A stretch of 48,204 nt of DNA, from contig NZ_LSKQ01000167.1 in NCBI RefSeq assembly GCF_001557115.1, positions 1 to 48,204 on the forward strand. The letters run 5' to 3'. The notes under the pieces were generated by a model. The model did no database searches and had not been told where the DNA came from. It saw only the letters and a list, made by a program, of their open reading frames with translations. The position numbers were made by a program, and so were the translations under genes. Shown piece by piece: positions 8,584-16,454 of the stretch (the first letter of the stretch is position 1; every line of letters begins with the position of its first letter). The DNA is from Erythrobacter sp. CCH5-A1. GTDB taxonomy: Bacteria > Pseudomonadota > Alphaproteobacteria > Sphingomonadales > Sphingomonadaceae.

Positions 8584-8616
8584 AACCAGCGCTCCCGGAC
8601 AAGTTCTCCCTTCACC

Positions 8617-8656
8617 AAAAAACCCCGGCCGCGCCGTGGGATGGGCGCGCCGGGGC
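8617..8656 (-). terminator. Rho-independent terminator of the CC_3452-family gene
   Basis: On the reverse strand a strong GC stem (CCCCGGCGCGCC paired with GGCGCGGCCGGGG, one bulge) is followed by six T residues (AAAAAA at 8617-8622 on the forward strand). It lies about 70 bases beyond the stop of the reverse-strand gene and fits a classic intrinsic terminator. Confidence 0.8.
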
Positions 8657-8728
8657 TTCTCAAGCTCCGTCCGGTTTGGAGAGGGGGGACGCCCGGACAG
8701 AGAGGGACTTTGTGTCAGCGCGCGGCGA

Positions 8729-9073
8729 TCAGCCGTTGCACTTGGCCAGTTCCTCGGCTTCCATCGGCTGGCCGAGCACCTTGAAGTTGGCGATTTCGCC
8801 CGACTTGCGGCTCAGACCGCGGCAGATGCGCAGGGGACGCGCGCTCGCCTTGCCGGCAACGCAGGTGGTGCCTTCGCAGGTCCAGGCCACGCCGCCCGCG
8901 ACGAAGCGCGATTCGCTCGCCGGGGTCGCGAGGGTGGCGGTGTAATAGGCGGTGGTCGCCGCGCTGACGGGCGCGCCGCTGGTGACAACGCCGAAGCTGA
9001 GGCCGGTGTACACCAGCGCCGAAGCCAGGATCGCAAGCTTGCCGGTAGCCGAGGGGGAGAGGGTCTTGATCAT
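8729..9073 (-). CDS. CC_3452 family exported protein
   Basis: The 114-residue protein has a signal-like N-terminus (hydrophobic about residues 12-38, with a cleavage-like site near VSAA). The mature region has the features I associate with the alphaproteobacterial CC_3452 family: YYTATLATP, RFVAGGVAWTCEGTTC, RPLRICRGLSRKSGE and a final ELAKCNG. Four cysteines probably form two disulfides in the periplasm. Function is unknown. An AAAGGA ribosome-binding site precedes the ATG. It is divergent from an HxlR regulator and has its own terminator. Confidence 0.85.
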   Translation of the reverse strand: MIKTLSPSATGKLAILASALVYTGLSFGVVTSGAPVSAATTAYYTATLATPASESRFVAGGVAWTCEGTTCVAGKASARPLRICRGLSRKSGEIANFKVLGQPMEAEELAKCNG

Positions 9074-9196
9074 CGGGGTATCCTTTGCCTTTTGTGTTTT
9101 GGGGCTCGTGCCCCATGGTCTCTGTCACCGCATTTTGCAACGCAACATTTCGATTCGAAACCAGTTGCTATTCGCTACCTAAGCTATTAGGTTGTG

Positions 9197-9206
9197 AGTT
9201 GCAACT
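9197..9206. promoter_or_regulatory. Candidate operator in the HxlR/CC_3452 divergent region
   Basis: AGTTGCAACT is a perfect 10-base palindrome centred between the two divergent genes. Related half-sites, TTTGCAACGCAAC (about 9135-9147) and CAGTTGCTA (about 9162), lie nearby. A cluster like this is what a winged-helix HxlR dimer might bind. The 206-base region is AT-rich compared with its surroundings, as promoters often are. Confidence 0.4.
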
Positions 9207-9279
9207 GAAAACTGAAATTTTTTTGAGAGCCGCGTAAAATCGGTTACACAACCCCCGGAAGGGGAAGGAAAGCGACGAT

Positions 9280-9831
9280 ATGGGTGAGTTGAGAGAACCG
9301 CTGCGCGAGCTGATCGAATGCGGGTTGCCGCAGGCGCTCGAGGTGATGGGCGAACGCTGGTCGTTCATGATCCTGCGCGCGAGCTTCAATGGTCTCAAGC
9401 ACTTCGAGGAGTTCCTGACCGAGCTCGGGATCGCCCGCAACATCCTCTCCAACCGCCTCGCCAAGCTGGTCGAGCACGGGATCCTGAAGCGCGAGCCCTG
9501 CGCGGACGATCGCCGCAAGATCGAATACCGCCTGACCGAAAAGGGCTTCGACCTGCTCCCTGCAATGCTCGCGCTGCGCCAGTGGGGCCAGAAATACGGG
9601 GCCGAGCGGGTGGTCGAGGACCCTGTGCTGGTCGACGAGCGGGACCGGCTGCCGATCGGCCCGGTCTCGATCCTCGCGCATGACGGGCGGATTCTCGGCC
9701 ACCACGATCTGTGGCTGGTGAAGCCCGAGAACCTCGGCAAGCGCGCCGACGGCACGGTGGCGACTCGCGGCGCAGACCTCGCGCAGGGCGACGTGGTCGA
9801 TCTCGCCAGCAAGAAAGCGGTGCTGCGCTAA
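9280..9831 (+). CDS. HxlR family winged-helix transcriptional regulator
   Basis: The 183-residue protein has the HxlR helix-turn-helix core: ALEVMGERWSFMILRASFNG, then FEEFLTELGIARNILSNRLAKLVEHGIL and YRLTEKGFDLLPAM. The C-terminal 70 residues form a further domain with short beta strands (GPVSILAHDGRILGHHDL) that is longer than in minimal HxlR proteins and may sense a ligand. A purine-rich ribosome-binding site (GGAAGGGGAAGGAAAG) precedes the ATG. HxlR proteins usually control a divergent neighbour, here the CC_3452-family gene. Confidence 0.9.
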   Translation: MGELREPLRELIECGLPQALEVMGERWSFMILRASFNGLKHFEEFLTELGIARNILSNRLAKLVEHGILKREPCADDRRKIEYRLTEKGFDLLPAMLALRQWGQKYGAERVVEDPVLVDERDRLPIGPVSILAHDGRILGHHDLWLVKPENLGKRADGTVATRGADLAQGDVVDLASKKAVLR

Positions 9832-9893
9832 TCCGTCGATAGGCGCGAAGCGGCGGGTGCCCATCGCGCGCCGCTTGGGCTAGGGCCGCGCGC

Positions 9894-11693
9894 ATGAGCG
9901 CGGCCGTGCCCCCCGAATGCCACGAAATCCTCCACCGCACCTTCGGCTACCCTGCCTTCCGCGGGCAGCAGGAGGCGGTGATCGCCCGCGTCATGGCGAG
10001 CCGCCACACGCTCGCGCTGATGCCCACCGGCGCGGGCAAGAGCCTGTGCTACCAGATCCCGGCGCTCGCCCGCCCCGGCACTGCGATCGTCGTCTCGCCG
10101 CTCATCGCGCTGATGCACGACCAGATCCGCTCGGCGCGGGCGGCGGGCATCCGCGCCGCATCCATGACCTCGGCCGATAGCGACAACGCCGCCACCGCCG
10201 AGGCCTTCCGCGCGGGCGAATTGGACCTCCTCTATGTCGCCCCCGAGCGCGCCTCGACGCCGGGGTTCCAGAGCCTGCTCGAACGCGCGCCTGTTTCCCT
10301 GTTCGCCATCGACGAGGCGCATTGCGTTTCCGAATGGGGCCACGATTTCCGGCCGGACTACCGGATGCTGCGCCCGGTGCTCGACCGCTTTCCGGACGTG
10401 CCGCGCCTCGCGCTCACCGCCACCGCCGACCGGGCCACGCGCGCCGACATCCTCGTCCAGCTCGGCATTCCGCAAGAGGGGTTGGTCGTCGCCGGGTTCG
10501 ACCGGCCCAACATCCGCTACGCCATCACCCCGCGCGACAACGGCCCGCGCCAGATCACCGAATTGCTGCAACGGCTCGACGGCGCAGGCATCGTCTACGC
10601 CCCCAGCCGCAAGCAGGCCGAGGATCTCGCCGCCGCGATCTCCCGTGCGGGCCGCGAGGCGGGGTTCTACCACGCGGGTCTGGAGCCCGAGCGCCGCGCG
10701 CGGGTGCAGGCGGAATTCGTGGCCTCGGAAAGCATGGTGATGGTCGCGACGATCGCTTTCGGCATGGGCATCGACAAGCCCGACGTCCGCTTCGTGATCC
10801 ACGCGGGTCTGCCCAAGTCGATCGAGGCCTATTATCAGGAAACGGGCCGCGCAGGCCGCGACGGCGACCCATCCGAGGCGCATCTGTTCTGGGGCGTCTC
10901 CGATTTCGCCCGCGCGCGGCAATGGCTGGGCGAGGTGGAGCCCGTGCGCCTTCCGGCAGAGAACGCCCGCCTCAACGCGCTCGCCGCGCTGGTCGAGGCG
11001 CCCACCTGTCGGCGCGCGATCCTGCTCCGGCATTTCGGCGAAGACCCGCCCGAGGCTTGCGGCAATTGCGACAATTGCCTGGAAGCGCCGCAGGTGGTCG
11101 ACGCGAGCGAACTCGCGCAGAAACTGCTCTCGGCGGTCTACCGCACCGGCCAGAGCTTCGGCATCGGCCATATCGAGAAGGTGCTGACCGGCCAGAGCGA
11201 CGAGCGCATCGTCTCGCGCGCGCACGATCAACTCTCGGTGTTCGGCATCGTCGGCGGGGAGGAGGCGCGGCTGATCCGGCCGCTGTCGCGTGCGCTGGTG
11301 GCGCGGGGGATGCTGACCGCGACCGAACACGGCGGCCTTGCGCTGGGCCCCGAGGCGCGGCCGGTGCTCAAGGGCGAGGCCGGGGTGACCATCGCCGAGC
11401 CGCCCCCCAAACGCCAGCGCCGCGAACGCCGCGCGCGGGGCGGCGCCGATACCGCGCCCAACCCCGTCGGCAACCCGCTGTTCGAGGCCCTGCGCGCCAA
11501 GAGGAAGGCGCTCGCGAGCGAGCATGGCCTGCCCGCCTATGTCATCTTCCATGATTCGGTGCTGCGCGACATGGCGCTGCAATGCCCCGAGACCCTGGCG
11601 GAACTCGGCATGATCCCGGGTGTGGGGGCGAAGAAGCTCGAGACCTGGGGGCCGGATTTCATTGCGGTCGTCAGAGACCACCTGAGCGGTTAG
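9894..11693 (+). CDS. recQ: ATP-dependent DNA helicase RecQ
   Basis: The 599-residue, full-length RecQ unwinds DNA 3'-5' in recombinational repair and fork restart. An early FGYPAFRGQQE motif (motif 0) precedes Walker A MPTGAGKSLCYQ, DEAH in IDEAHCVSEWGHDFRPDY, LTATAD, and the motif VI region QETGRAGRDGDPS. The zinc site follows: CRRAILLRHFGE then CGNCDNC. The last 80 residues form an HRDC domain (LFEALRAKRKALASEH). The stop overlaps the stop of the convergent reverse-strand gene by a few bases. Confidence 0.97.
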   Translation: MSAAVPPECHEILHRTFGYPAFRGQQEAVIARVMASRHTLALMPTGAGKSLCYQIPALARPGTAIVVSPLIALMHDQIRSARAAGIRAASMTSADSDNAATAEAFRAGELDLLYVAPERASTPGFQSLLERAPVSLFAIDEAHCVSEWGHDFRPDYRMLRPVLDRFPDVPRLALTATADRATRADILVQLGIPQEGLVVAGFDRPNIRYAITPRDNGPRQITELLQRLDGAGIVYAPSRKQAEDLAAAISRAGREAGFYHAGLEPERRARVQAEFVASESMVMVATIAFGMGIDKPDVRFVIHAGLPKSIEAYYQETGRAGRDGDPSEAHLFWGVSDFARARQWLGEVEPVRLPAENARLNALAALVEAPTCRRAILLRHFGEDPPEACGNCDNCLEAPQVVDASELAQKLLSAVYRTGQSFGIGHIEKVLTGQSDERIVSRAHDQLSVFGIVGGEEARLIRPLSRALVARGMLTATEHGGLALGPEARPVLKGEAGVTIAEPPPKRQRRERRARGGADTAPNPVGNPLFEALRAKRKALASEHGLPAYVIFHDSVLRDMALQCPETLAELGMIPGVGAKKLETWGPDFIAVVRDHLSG

Positions 11694-12457
11694 GGCTTGG
11701 CCCGCCGCTCCGTGTAATCGATCCGGATGCGCACCCACTCGCCGAACTTCTCCGTCCCGCCGAGGCGCGGAGGGCGGACGCGGAACTGCCATGCGGCCGC
11801 CATCACCGCGCGGCCGATCATCGAGCCGCGCGGGCTCTCGCTCAGGAACTGGCAGTCCTCGACGTAATAGCCCTGCACCACGCGGCAGGCGATCAGCGCA
11901 GAGCCGGGGCCATTGGCGGTCGAGAGATAGCCGCCGAGCTCCTGATCGGTCGGCTCGCGGTACCAGCGCGCGGCGTAGAGCGGCTCGCCATTGGGCATCA
12001 TCCCCACCCGCTCGGTATCGCCCGCCATGCGCGGATTGCCGCTGTCGACCGGGCCGTACCCCCCGCCTCCCGGCCGGATGCGCGCGCCGATCTTGGGTGA
12101 GGGCCGCGCGCTCGGCTGGGGCGAGGGTTGCGGCTCGGGCGGGCTCGGCGCGGGCGGCGGCGGAGGTGGGGCGGGCTGCGGGCGCAGCACCAGCGGCGAG
12201 GGCTGGATCGGCGACATCGGCACGGGCTGGGGGTCCTGCGGTGTGTCGGGCGCATCGGCGGGAGCGGCTTCTTCGGGCTCCGCCTCGGGTTCGGGCGCGG
12301 GCGGGGCGGCGAATTCCTGCGCCTTGAAGGTGGTGATCGCCTCCTTGGCGTCTTTCTCGCCAACGAGATTGGCGCCCAGCGTGAGGAGCAGCAGGATCAG
12401 CAGGCCTTCGATCACGAGCGCGATCGCAAGGCTCTGGAGCTTCCTGCGCCGCGACAT
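11690..12457 (-). CDS. TonB-like membrane-anchored proline-rich protein
   Basis: From the ATG at 12457 the product is 255 residues. A basic start (MSRRRKLQ) and one transmembrane segment (about 8-32) lead into an acidic, proline-rich region rich in PEPEAEPEEA-type and PAPPPPPPAP-type repeats (about 45-130) that could span the periplasm. The C-terminal domain (about 150-255) resembles TonB-type domains, with LIACRVVQGYYVEDCQFLSE and a late W-F strand. Two cysteines probably pair. It could be an energy transducer, but no ExbB or ExbD gene lies nearby. The open frame continues upstream into comM, so the true start may be slightly earlier, at a non-ATG codon. Confidence 0.65.
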   Translation of the reverse strand: MSRRRKLQSLAIALVIEGLLILLLLTLGANLVGEKDAKEAITTFKAQEFAAPPAPEPEAEPEEAAPADAPDTPQDPQPVPMSPIQPSPLVLRPQPAPPPPPPAPSPPEPQPSPQPSARPSPKIGARIRPGGGGYGPVDSGNPRMAGDTERVGMMPNGEPLYAARWYREPTDQELGGYLSTANGPGSALIACRVVQGYYVEDCQFLSESPRGSMIGRAVMAAAWQFRVRPPRLGGTEKFGEWVRIRIDYTERRAKP

Positions 12458-12585
12458 CTCGCGCAGCTGGGCGAGCCACCGCGCGAGACCGCGTGGTTCT
12501 TCGAGCGCCAAAGCTGAAGGATCGTCGTAAATCGCCGCTGCGCCTTTGCCGGGGCCGGGGGAGGGGCGGCCCTGAAGCGCGTTCC

Positions 12586-14076
12586 TTAACGGGTCATCAG
12601 CCGATAGGATAGCGCCTCGGCGATGTGGACGCGGCCCACGGTGTCGGCGCGCGCAAGATCGGCAATCGTGCGCGAGACGCGCAGCATCCTCGTGTAGCCG
12701 CGCGCGGAGAGGCGCAGTTTCTCGGCCGCCTGGAGCAGCAGCTTGCGGCCCGCCTCGTCCGGCGTGGCGTGGGCTTCGAGGCGCTCGCCTTCGAGTTCTG
12801 CGTTCGACCGCACCCCGCGCGCCACGGCCCGCTCGCGCGCGGCGGCAACGCGCGCGGCGACCGCCTCGCTGCCCTCGGCCGGCGGGGGAAGGGTCATGTC
12901 GAGGGCACTCACCGCGCCGACATGGACATGGAGGTCGATCCGGTCGAGCAGCGGGCCGGAAAGCCGCGCCTGATAGTCGTCGATGCAGCGCGGATACTTG
13001 TTGCAGTTCCGCGCCGGATCGCCGGCATAGCCGCAGCGGCACGGGTTCATCGCGGCGACCAGCTGGACGCGCGCGGGGAAGGTGACGTGGGCATTGGCGC
13101 GGGCGACATCGACCGTCCCGGTCTCCAGGGGCTGGCGCAGCGAATCGAGCACCGGGCGCTGGAACTCGGGCAGCTCGTCAAGGAACAGCACGCCCAGGTG
13201 CGCGAGGCTCACCTCGCCCGGGCGTACCTTCAGCCCGCCGCCGGTCAGCGCGGCCATGCTCGCCGAGTGGTGCGGGGCGCGGAACGGGCGGGCGCGACTG
13301 ATGCGGCCTGCCTCGAGCATCCCGGCGACCGATTGCACCATCGAGACTTCCAGTGCCTCGGCAGGGGTGAGCGGGGGAAGGATGCCGGGGAGGCACGAGG
13401 CGAGCAGGCTCTTGCCCGATCCCGGCGGGCCGACCATCATCAGGTTGTGGCCGCCTGCTGCCGCGATCTCCAAGGCGCGTTTGGCGGTTTCCTGGCCCTT
13501 CACCTGCCGCAAATCATTGCCCGCCTGCGCCTCGGCGACCGCACCGCGCGCCGGTTCGGGGAGCACCAGCGTGCCCTTCAAATGCCCCAGCAGGCTCGTC
13601 AGATCGCGCGGGGCGAGCACCGGCACTCCGCTCGCCCAGCGCGCCTCGGGGCCTTGCTCCAGCGGGCAGATGAGGCCGCTGCCGACGGCGCTCGCATGGA
13701 GCGCGGCGATCAGCACGCCGGGGCTCGCGACCACCCGGCCATCCAGCGCCAGCTCGCCCACCGCGACCCAATCGCCGAGCTGTTCGGCATCGGTCACGCC
13801 CATCGCGGCGAGCAGCGCCAGCGCGATGGGGAGGTCGTAGTGCGAACCGTCCTTGGGCAGGTCGGCTGGCGAGAGGTTGACCGTGATCCGCTTGGGCGGC
13901 AGCGCGAGGCCCATCGCCGCCAGCGCCGCCTGCACCCGCTCGCGGCTCTCGCTCACCGCCTTGTCGGGCAGGCCAACCACGTTGAAGCGCGGCAGGCCCG
14001 GGCCGACATGGCACTGCACCTCGACCTCGCGCGCCTCCAGCCCGAGGTAGGCAACCGTTCTCACCAGCGCGACCAT
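12586..14076 (-). CDS. comM: Mg-chelatase-like AAA+ ATPase ComM/YifB
   Basis: The 496-residue product begins MVALVRTVAYLG, the usual ComM start, with a Lon-like N-terminal domain (VQCHVGPGLPRFNVVGLPDKAV). The AAA+ module has Walker A MVGPPGSGKSLLA, Walker B VLFLDELPEF, and a cysteine cluster MNPCRCGY...CNKYPRC. ComM is a branch-migration helicase that extends heteroduplex during natural transformation. I rejected an in-frame ATG 28 codons upstream because it adds non-family sequence. Upstream (14077-14313) lies an intergenic region with a 7-base inverted repeat, CGCGAAG (14246-14252) with CTTCGCG (14272-14278). Confidence 0.95.
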   Translation of the reverse strand: MVALVRTVAYLGLEAREVEVQCHVGPGLPRFNVVGLPDKAVSESRERVQAALAAMGLALPPKRITVNLSPADLPKDGSHYDLPIALALLAAMGVTDAEQLGDWVAVGELALDGRVVASPGVLIAALHASAVGSGLICPLEQGPEARWASGVPVLAPRDLTSLLGHLKGTLVLPEPARGAVAEAQAGNDLRQVKGQETAKRALEIAAAGGHNLMMVGPPGSGKSLLASCLPGILPPLTPAEALEVSMVQSVAGMLEAGRISRARPFRAPHHSASMAALTGGGLKVRPGEVSLAHLGVLFLDELPEFQRPVLDSLRQPLETGTVDVARANAHVTFPARVQLVAAMNPCRCGYAGDPARNCNKYPRCIDDYQARLSGPLLDRIDLHVHVGAVSALDMTLPPPAEGSEAVAARVAAARERAVARGVRSNAELEGERLEAHATPDEAGRKLLLQAAEKLRLSARGYTRMLRVSRTIADLARADTVGRVHIAEALSYRLMTR

Positions 14077-14313
14077 CGATAGCCCCCTTGCCCGCCCCAA
14101 GGCACGGATTGTGCAGCCTTGCGAGGGACTTGTCGAGGGGCCGGGGCTTGGCGGGAACAAGGGCGATGTCGGCCATCAGCTGCGCCGCGCCCTTCGAACC
14201 GCGCCCGCGTGGTTAAGCGTGCCTGCACCGCGCCCTCCGCACGGACGCGAAGGCTTTTCTAAAGGATAAATCTTCGCGAATTCGGAAGGGCGCGGCGGGC
14301 AAAACCTTGCCGT

Positions 14314-15315
14314 ATGAAGCGCGCTTTTGCCCTTTTCCTTGCCGCCCTCGCGCTGGTGCTCCCCGGCACCGCGGCGCAGGCGCAATCGGGCGCGCGCGTG
14401 GTCTCGACCGTCAGCTGGGTCGAGGAATGGGATCCGGCGACCGGCGAGTGGGTGCGCGTCGCCGACAGCCCTGCCGCCCCTGCACCGGCCGCTTATGAGC
14501 GCGCCGTCGCCACCGTCACCCGCGCCGGGGCGACCACCATCACCGAGACCGTGATCGAAGAGGCCCAACCGGTCCGCTTCATCGCCGGAGCGCTGCGCCA
14601 GCCCGCCGGCGCCGCCGGGATCGCCGCCTTCGGGCCCTTCCGCGTGATCGACGGCAAGCACGCCGCGCTCGTCGCGCCCACCGATGCTGCATCCCCGCAG
14701 GCCTTCGCCGCGATGCTCGCCGCCTTCCCGGGGCTCGAGGTGATCGAGTTCGTCGACGCGCCGGGCACCACGCATGATCTCGCCAACCTGCGTCTCGGCC
14801 GTGCGATCCGTGCCGCGGGGCTTGCCACGCATGTCCCGGCGGGCGGCTCGGCGCGCTCGGGCGCGGTCGAGCTGTTTCTCGCCGGCACCCGCCGCACGGT
14901 CGATCCGGGTGCGCTGTTCGCTGTGCATTCGTGGCGCGACGAACGCGGGCGCGAGCCTGACGACTTTGCCGCAGACGCTCCCGAAAACCGCCTCTATCTC
15001 GACTATTACACCGAGATGGGCATGAGCGAGGCACAGGCGCGGGATTTCTACGCCATGACCAATTCGGTGCCGCATTCGGGCGCGCTGTGGCTCGAGGGGG
15101 CAGAGATGGCGCGCTGGATCGCGCCTGCCACCCGCAGCATCGACACCGACGCCGCGCGCGCCGTCCGCTTCGCGATCGCGCGGTCGGGCGCGATGCTGGG
15201 CGCGGTCCTGCGGGCCCCGCTCTTCGCGCAGCTCACGCCTGCGCCTGCCCCGCCGCGTCTTGCCTATGCCATTCAGGGCGCAGGGCTGCTTGACTCGGGG
15301 ACCGCTTTCCCATAA
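14314..15315 (+). CDS. Secreted ClpP/crotonase-fold protein (SDH-like)
   Basis: The 333-residue protein has a clear signal peptide ([24 protein letters not shown]). The middle resembles exported ClpP-fold proteins: [48 protein letters not shown] followed by [16 protein letters not shown]. The Ser in SARSGA lies where such proteins carry the nucleophile (usually CASAC), and the His of VHSW fits the catalytic His. The usual cysteines are missing. A C-terminal helical part ends with an Ala/Pro-rich tail. A role in periplasmic proteolysis is inferred only. It lies upstream of rpmH with a 73-base gap. Confidence 0.6.
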   Translation: MKRAFALFLAALALVLPGTAAQAQSGARVVSTVSWVEEWDPATGEWVRVADSPAAPAPAAYERAVATVTRAGATTITETVIEEAQPVRFIAGALRQPAGAAGIAAFGPFRVIDGKHAALVAPTDAASPQAFAAMLAAFPGLEVIEFVDAPGTTHDLANLRLGRAIRAAGLATHVPAGGSARSGAVELFLAGTRRTVDPGALFAVHSWRDERGREPDDFAADAPENRLYLDYYTEMGMSEAQARDFYAMTNSVPHSGALWLEGAEMARWIAPATRSIDTDAARAVRFAIARSGAMLGAVLRAPLFAQLTPAPAPPRLAYAIQGAGLLDSGTAFP

Positions 15316-15388
15316 CGGCGCCGGTCTGTTTACGGCTCGTGCCTGTCGCGGGCCCCGGCCTCTCGCCGGTCAGCTTTTCGAGGATGAT

Positions 15389-15523
15389 ATGAAGCGTACC
15401 TTCCAGCCCAGCAATCTCGTGCGCGCCCGTCGTCACGGTTTCTTCGCCCGCAAGGCCACCCCGGGCGGCCAGAAGGTCCTGCGCGCCCGCCGCGCCCGCG
15501 GCCGCAAGAAGCTCTGCGCGTAA
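15389..15523 (+). CDS. rpmH: 50S ribosomal protein L34
   Basis: The 44-residue, highly basic protein begins [18 protein letters not shown] and ends ARGRKKLCA, the standard L34 sequence. It stabilises the 23S rRNA in the large subunit. An AGGA ribosome-binding site lies just before the ATG at 15389. It heads the conserved rpmH-rnpA-yidD-yidC order. The gap to rnpA is unusually long (241 bases) and is filled with hairpins. Confidence 0.97.
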   Translation: MKRTFQPSNLVRARRHGFFARKATPGGQKVLRARRARGRKKLCA

Positions 15524-15564
15524 TTTGTGTTCCGCAGCCCATCCGGGCTGCGAAATTCTCGCTC

Positions 15565-15739
15565 ACGCGATCTGACGATCGCGTCGCTGCGGGCGGCCGG
15601 TCGGCCTTGCGGGCTCCCTTGGGGAGCCCGTTGACGTTTCTCGGCATCGCTGAGAAGAACGATTCGAACCGCGCAGCGGTTCGCAAGCGCGACTGCGCGC
15701 CGGCCGGTAGGCCGAAGCCAAGGCGGACGGATGTCCGCC
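15565..15739. repeat. Hairpin array with two composite repeats (copies B and C)
   Basis: Hairpins with loops of three or four bases follow one another. ACGCGATC-tgac-GATCGCGT (15565-15584) is followed by the 26-base core with GGCCGGTCGGCC (15587-15612). Next come GGGCTCCC-ttg-GGGAGCCC (15611-15629), TTCTCGGC-atc-GCTGAGAA with one G-T pair (15638-15656) and CGAACCGC-gca-GCGGTTCG (15665-15683). A divergent core CGGCCGGTAGGCCG (15701-15714) and GGCGGAC-ggat-GTCCGCC (15722-15739) complete the array. Hairpin-core-hairpin therefore occurs twice here and once at 8483. The array lies in the rpmH-rnpA spacer, so it will be transcribed. It could be an RNase processing or stabilising region, or REP-type mobile repeats. 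Confidence 0.6.
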
Positions 15740-15764
15740 GCCCGGCGTTTGAGGGCGTAAACAA

Positions 15765-16166
15765 ATGACTCAGGCGGCAAGCGCGACAAATCCCGTGAAG
15801 ACCCTCACCAAGCGCGCCGATTTCCTTGCCGCCAATTCGGGCACGCGGAACGCGCGCGCCGGATTCGTGCTGCTTACCCGGCCCAACGAGGGGCAGGGCA
15901 TCCGTTTCGGGATCACCGTCACCAAGAAGATCGGCAACGCGGTCGTGCGCAATCGCATGAAGCGCCGCTTCCGCGAGCTGCTGCGCGCCGCGCTGCCGAC
16001 GCAGGGCCTGCCCGATCACGATCACGTGCTGATCGGCCGTGCGGGCGGGATCGAGCGGGACTTTCACCTGATGGCCGACGAACTCGCACAAGTGCTGGAG
16101 CGCGCCCGCGAGTGGCGCGGCGATCCCTCCGGCGGGCGGCGTCCAAGGAAAGGGAGCCGCAAATGA
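15765..16166 (+). CDS. rnpA: Ribonuclease P protein component
   Basis: The 133-residue basic protein is the protein subunit of RNase P, which matures tRNA 5' ends. It shows the family signature [27 protein letters not shown], with the RNR motif binding the catalytic RNA, and an early [12 protein letters not shown]. Its stop overlaps the ATG of yidD (ATGA), so translation is coupled. Confidence 0.96.
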   Translation: MTQAASATNPVKTLTKRADFLAANSGTRNARAGFVLLTRPNEGQGIRFGITVTKKIGNAVVRNRMKRRFRELLRAALPTQGLPDHDHVLIGRAGGIERDFHLMADELAQVLERAREWRGDPSGGRRPRKGSRK

Positions 16167-16372
16167 AGCGCGTCCTCATCCTCATCGCGCGCGGTTGGCA
16201 GCTCGGCCCCTCGCGCCTCATTCCGCCGACCTGCCGCTACTATCCCTCTTGCAGCCAATACGCGATCGAGGCGCTGGACAAATACGGCGCACTCAAGGGT
16301 GGATGGATGGCGGCGAAGCGGCTAATGCGCTGCCACCCCTGGGGCGGGCACGGTCATGACCCGGTTCCCTGA
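16163..16372 (+). CDS. yidD: Membrane protein insertion efficiency factor YidD
   Basis: The 69-residue protein has the YidD pattern: [35 protein letters not shown], and [13 protein letters not shown] near the end, with the three conserved cysteines. It binds the inner membrane and assists YidC-dependent insertion. The start overlaps the rnpA stop. An in-frame ATG 17 codons earlier lies inside rnpA and was not used. Confidence 0.95.
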   Translation: MKRVLILIARGWQLGPSRLIPPTCRYYPSCSQYAIEALDKYGALKGGWMAAKRLMRCHPWGGHGHDPVP

Positions 16373-16454
16373 GGGCTGAATTCCCCGGGGGTCTGGAAAC
16401 GGGACCGCCTTACCCCCATAATACACCCACTGTCGCATCTTGCGGGGCATACAC

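Noticed and set aside
9828..12479. 883-codon reverse frame across recQ and the TonB-like gene
   Set aside because: It is antisense to recQ and out of frame with the TonB-like protein; no domain is visible.
15260..15388. Longer L34 starting upstream of rpmH
   Set aside because: L34 always starts MKRTxQPS; the upstream codons overlap the preceding gene and have no family match.
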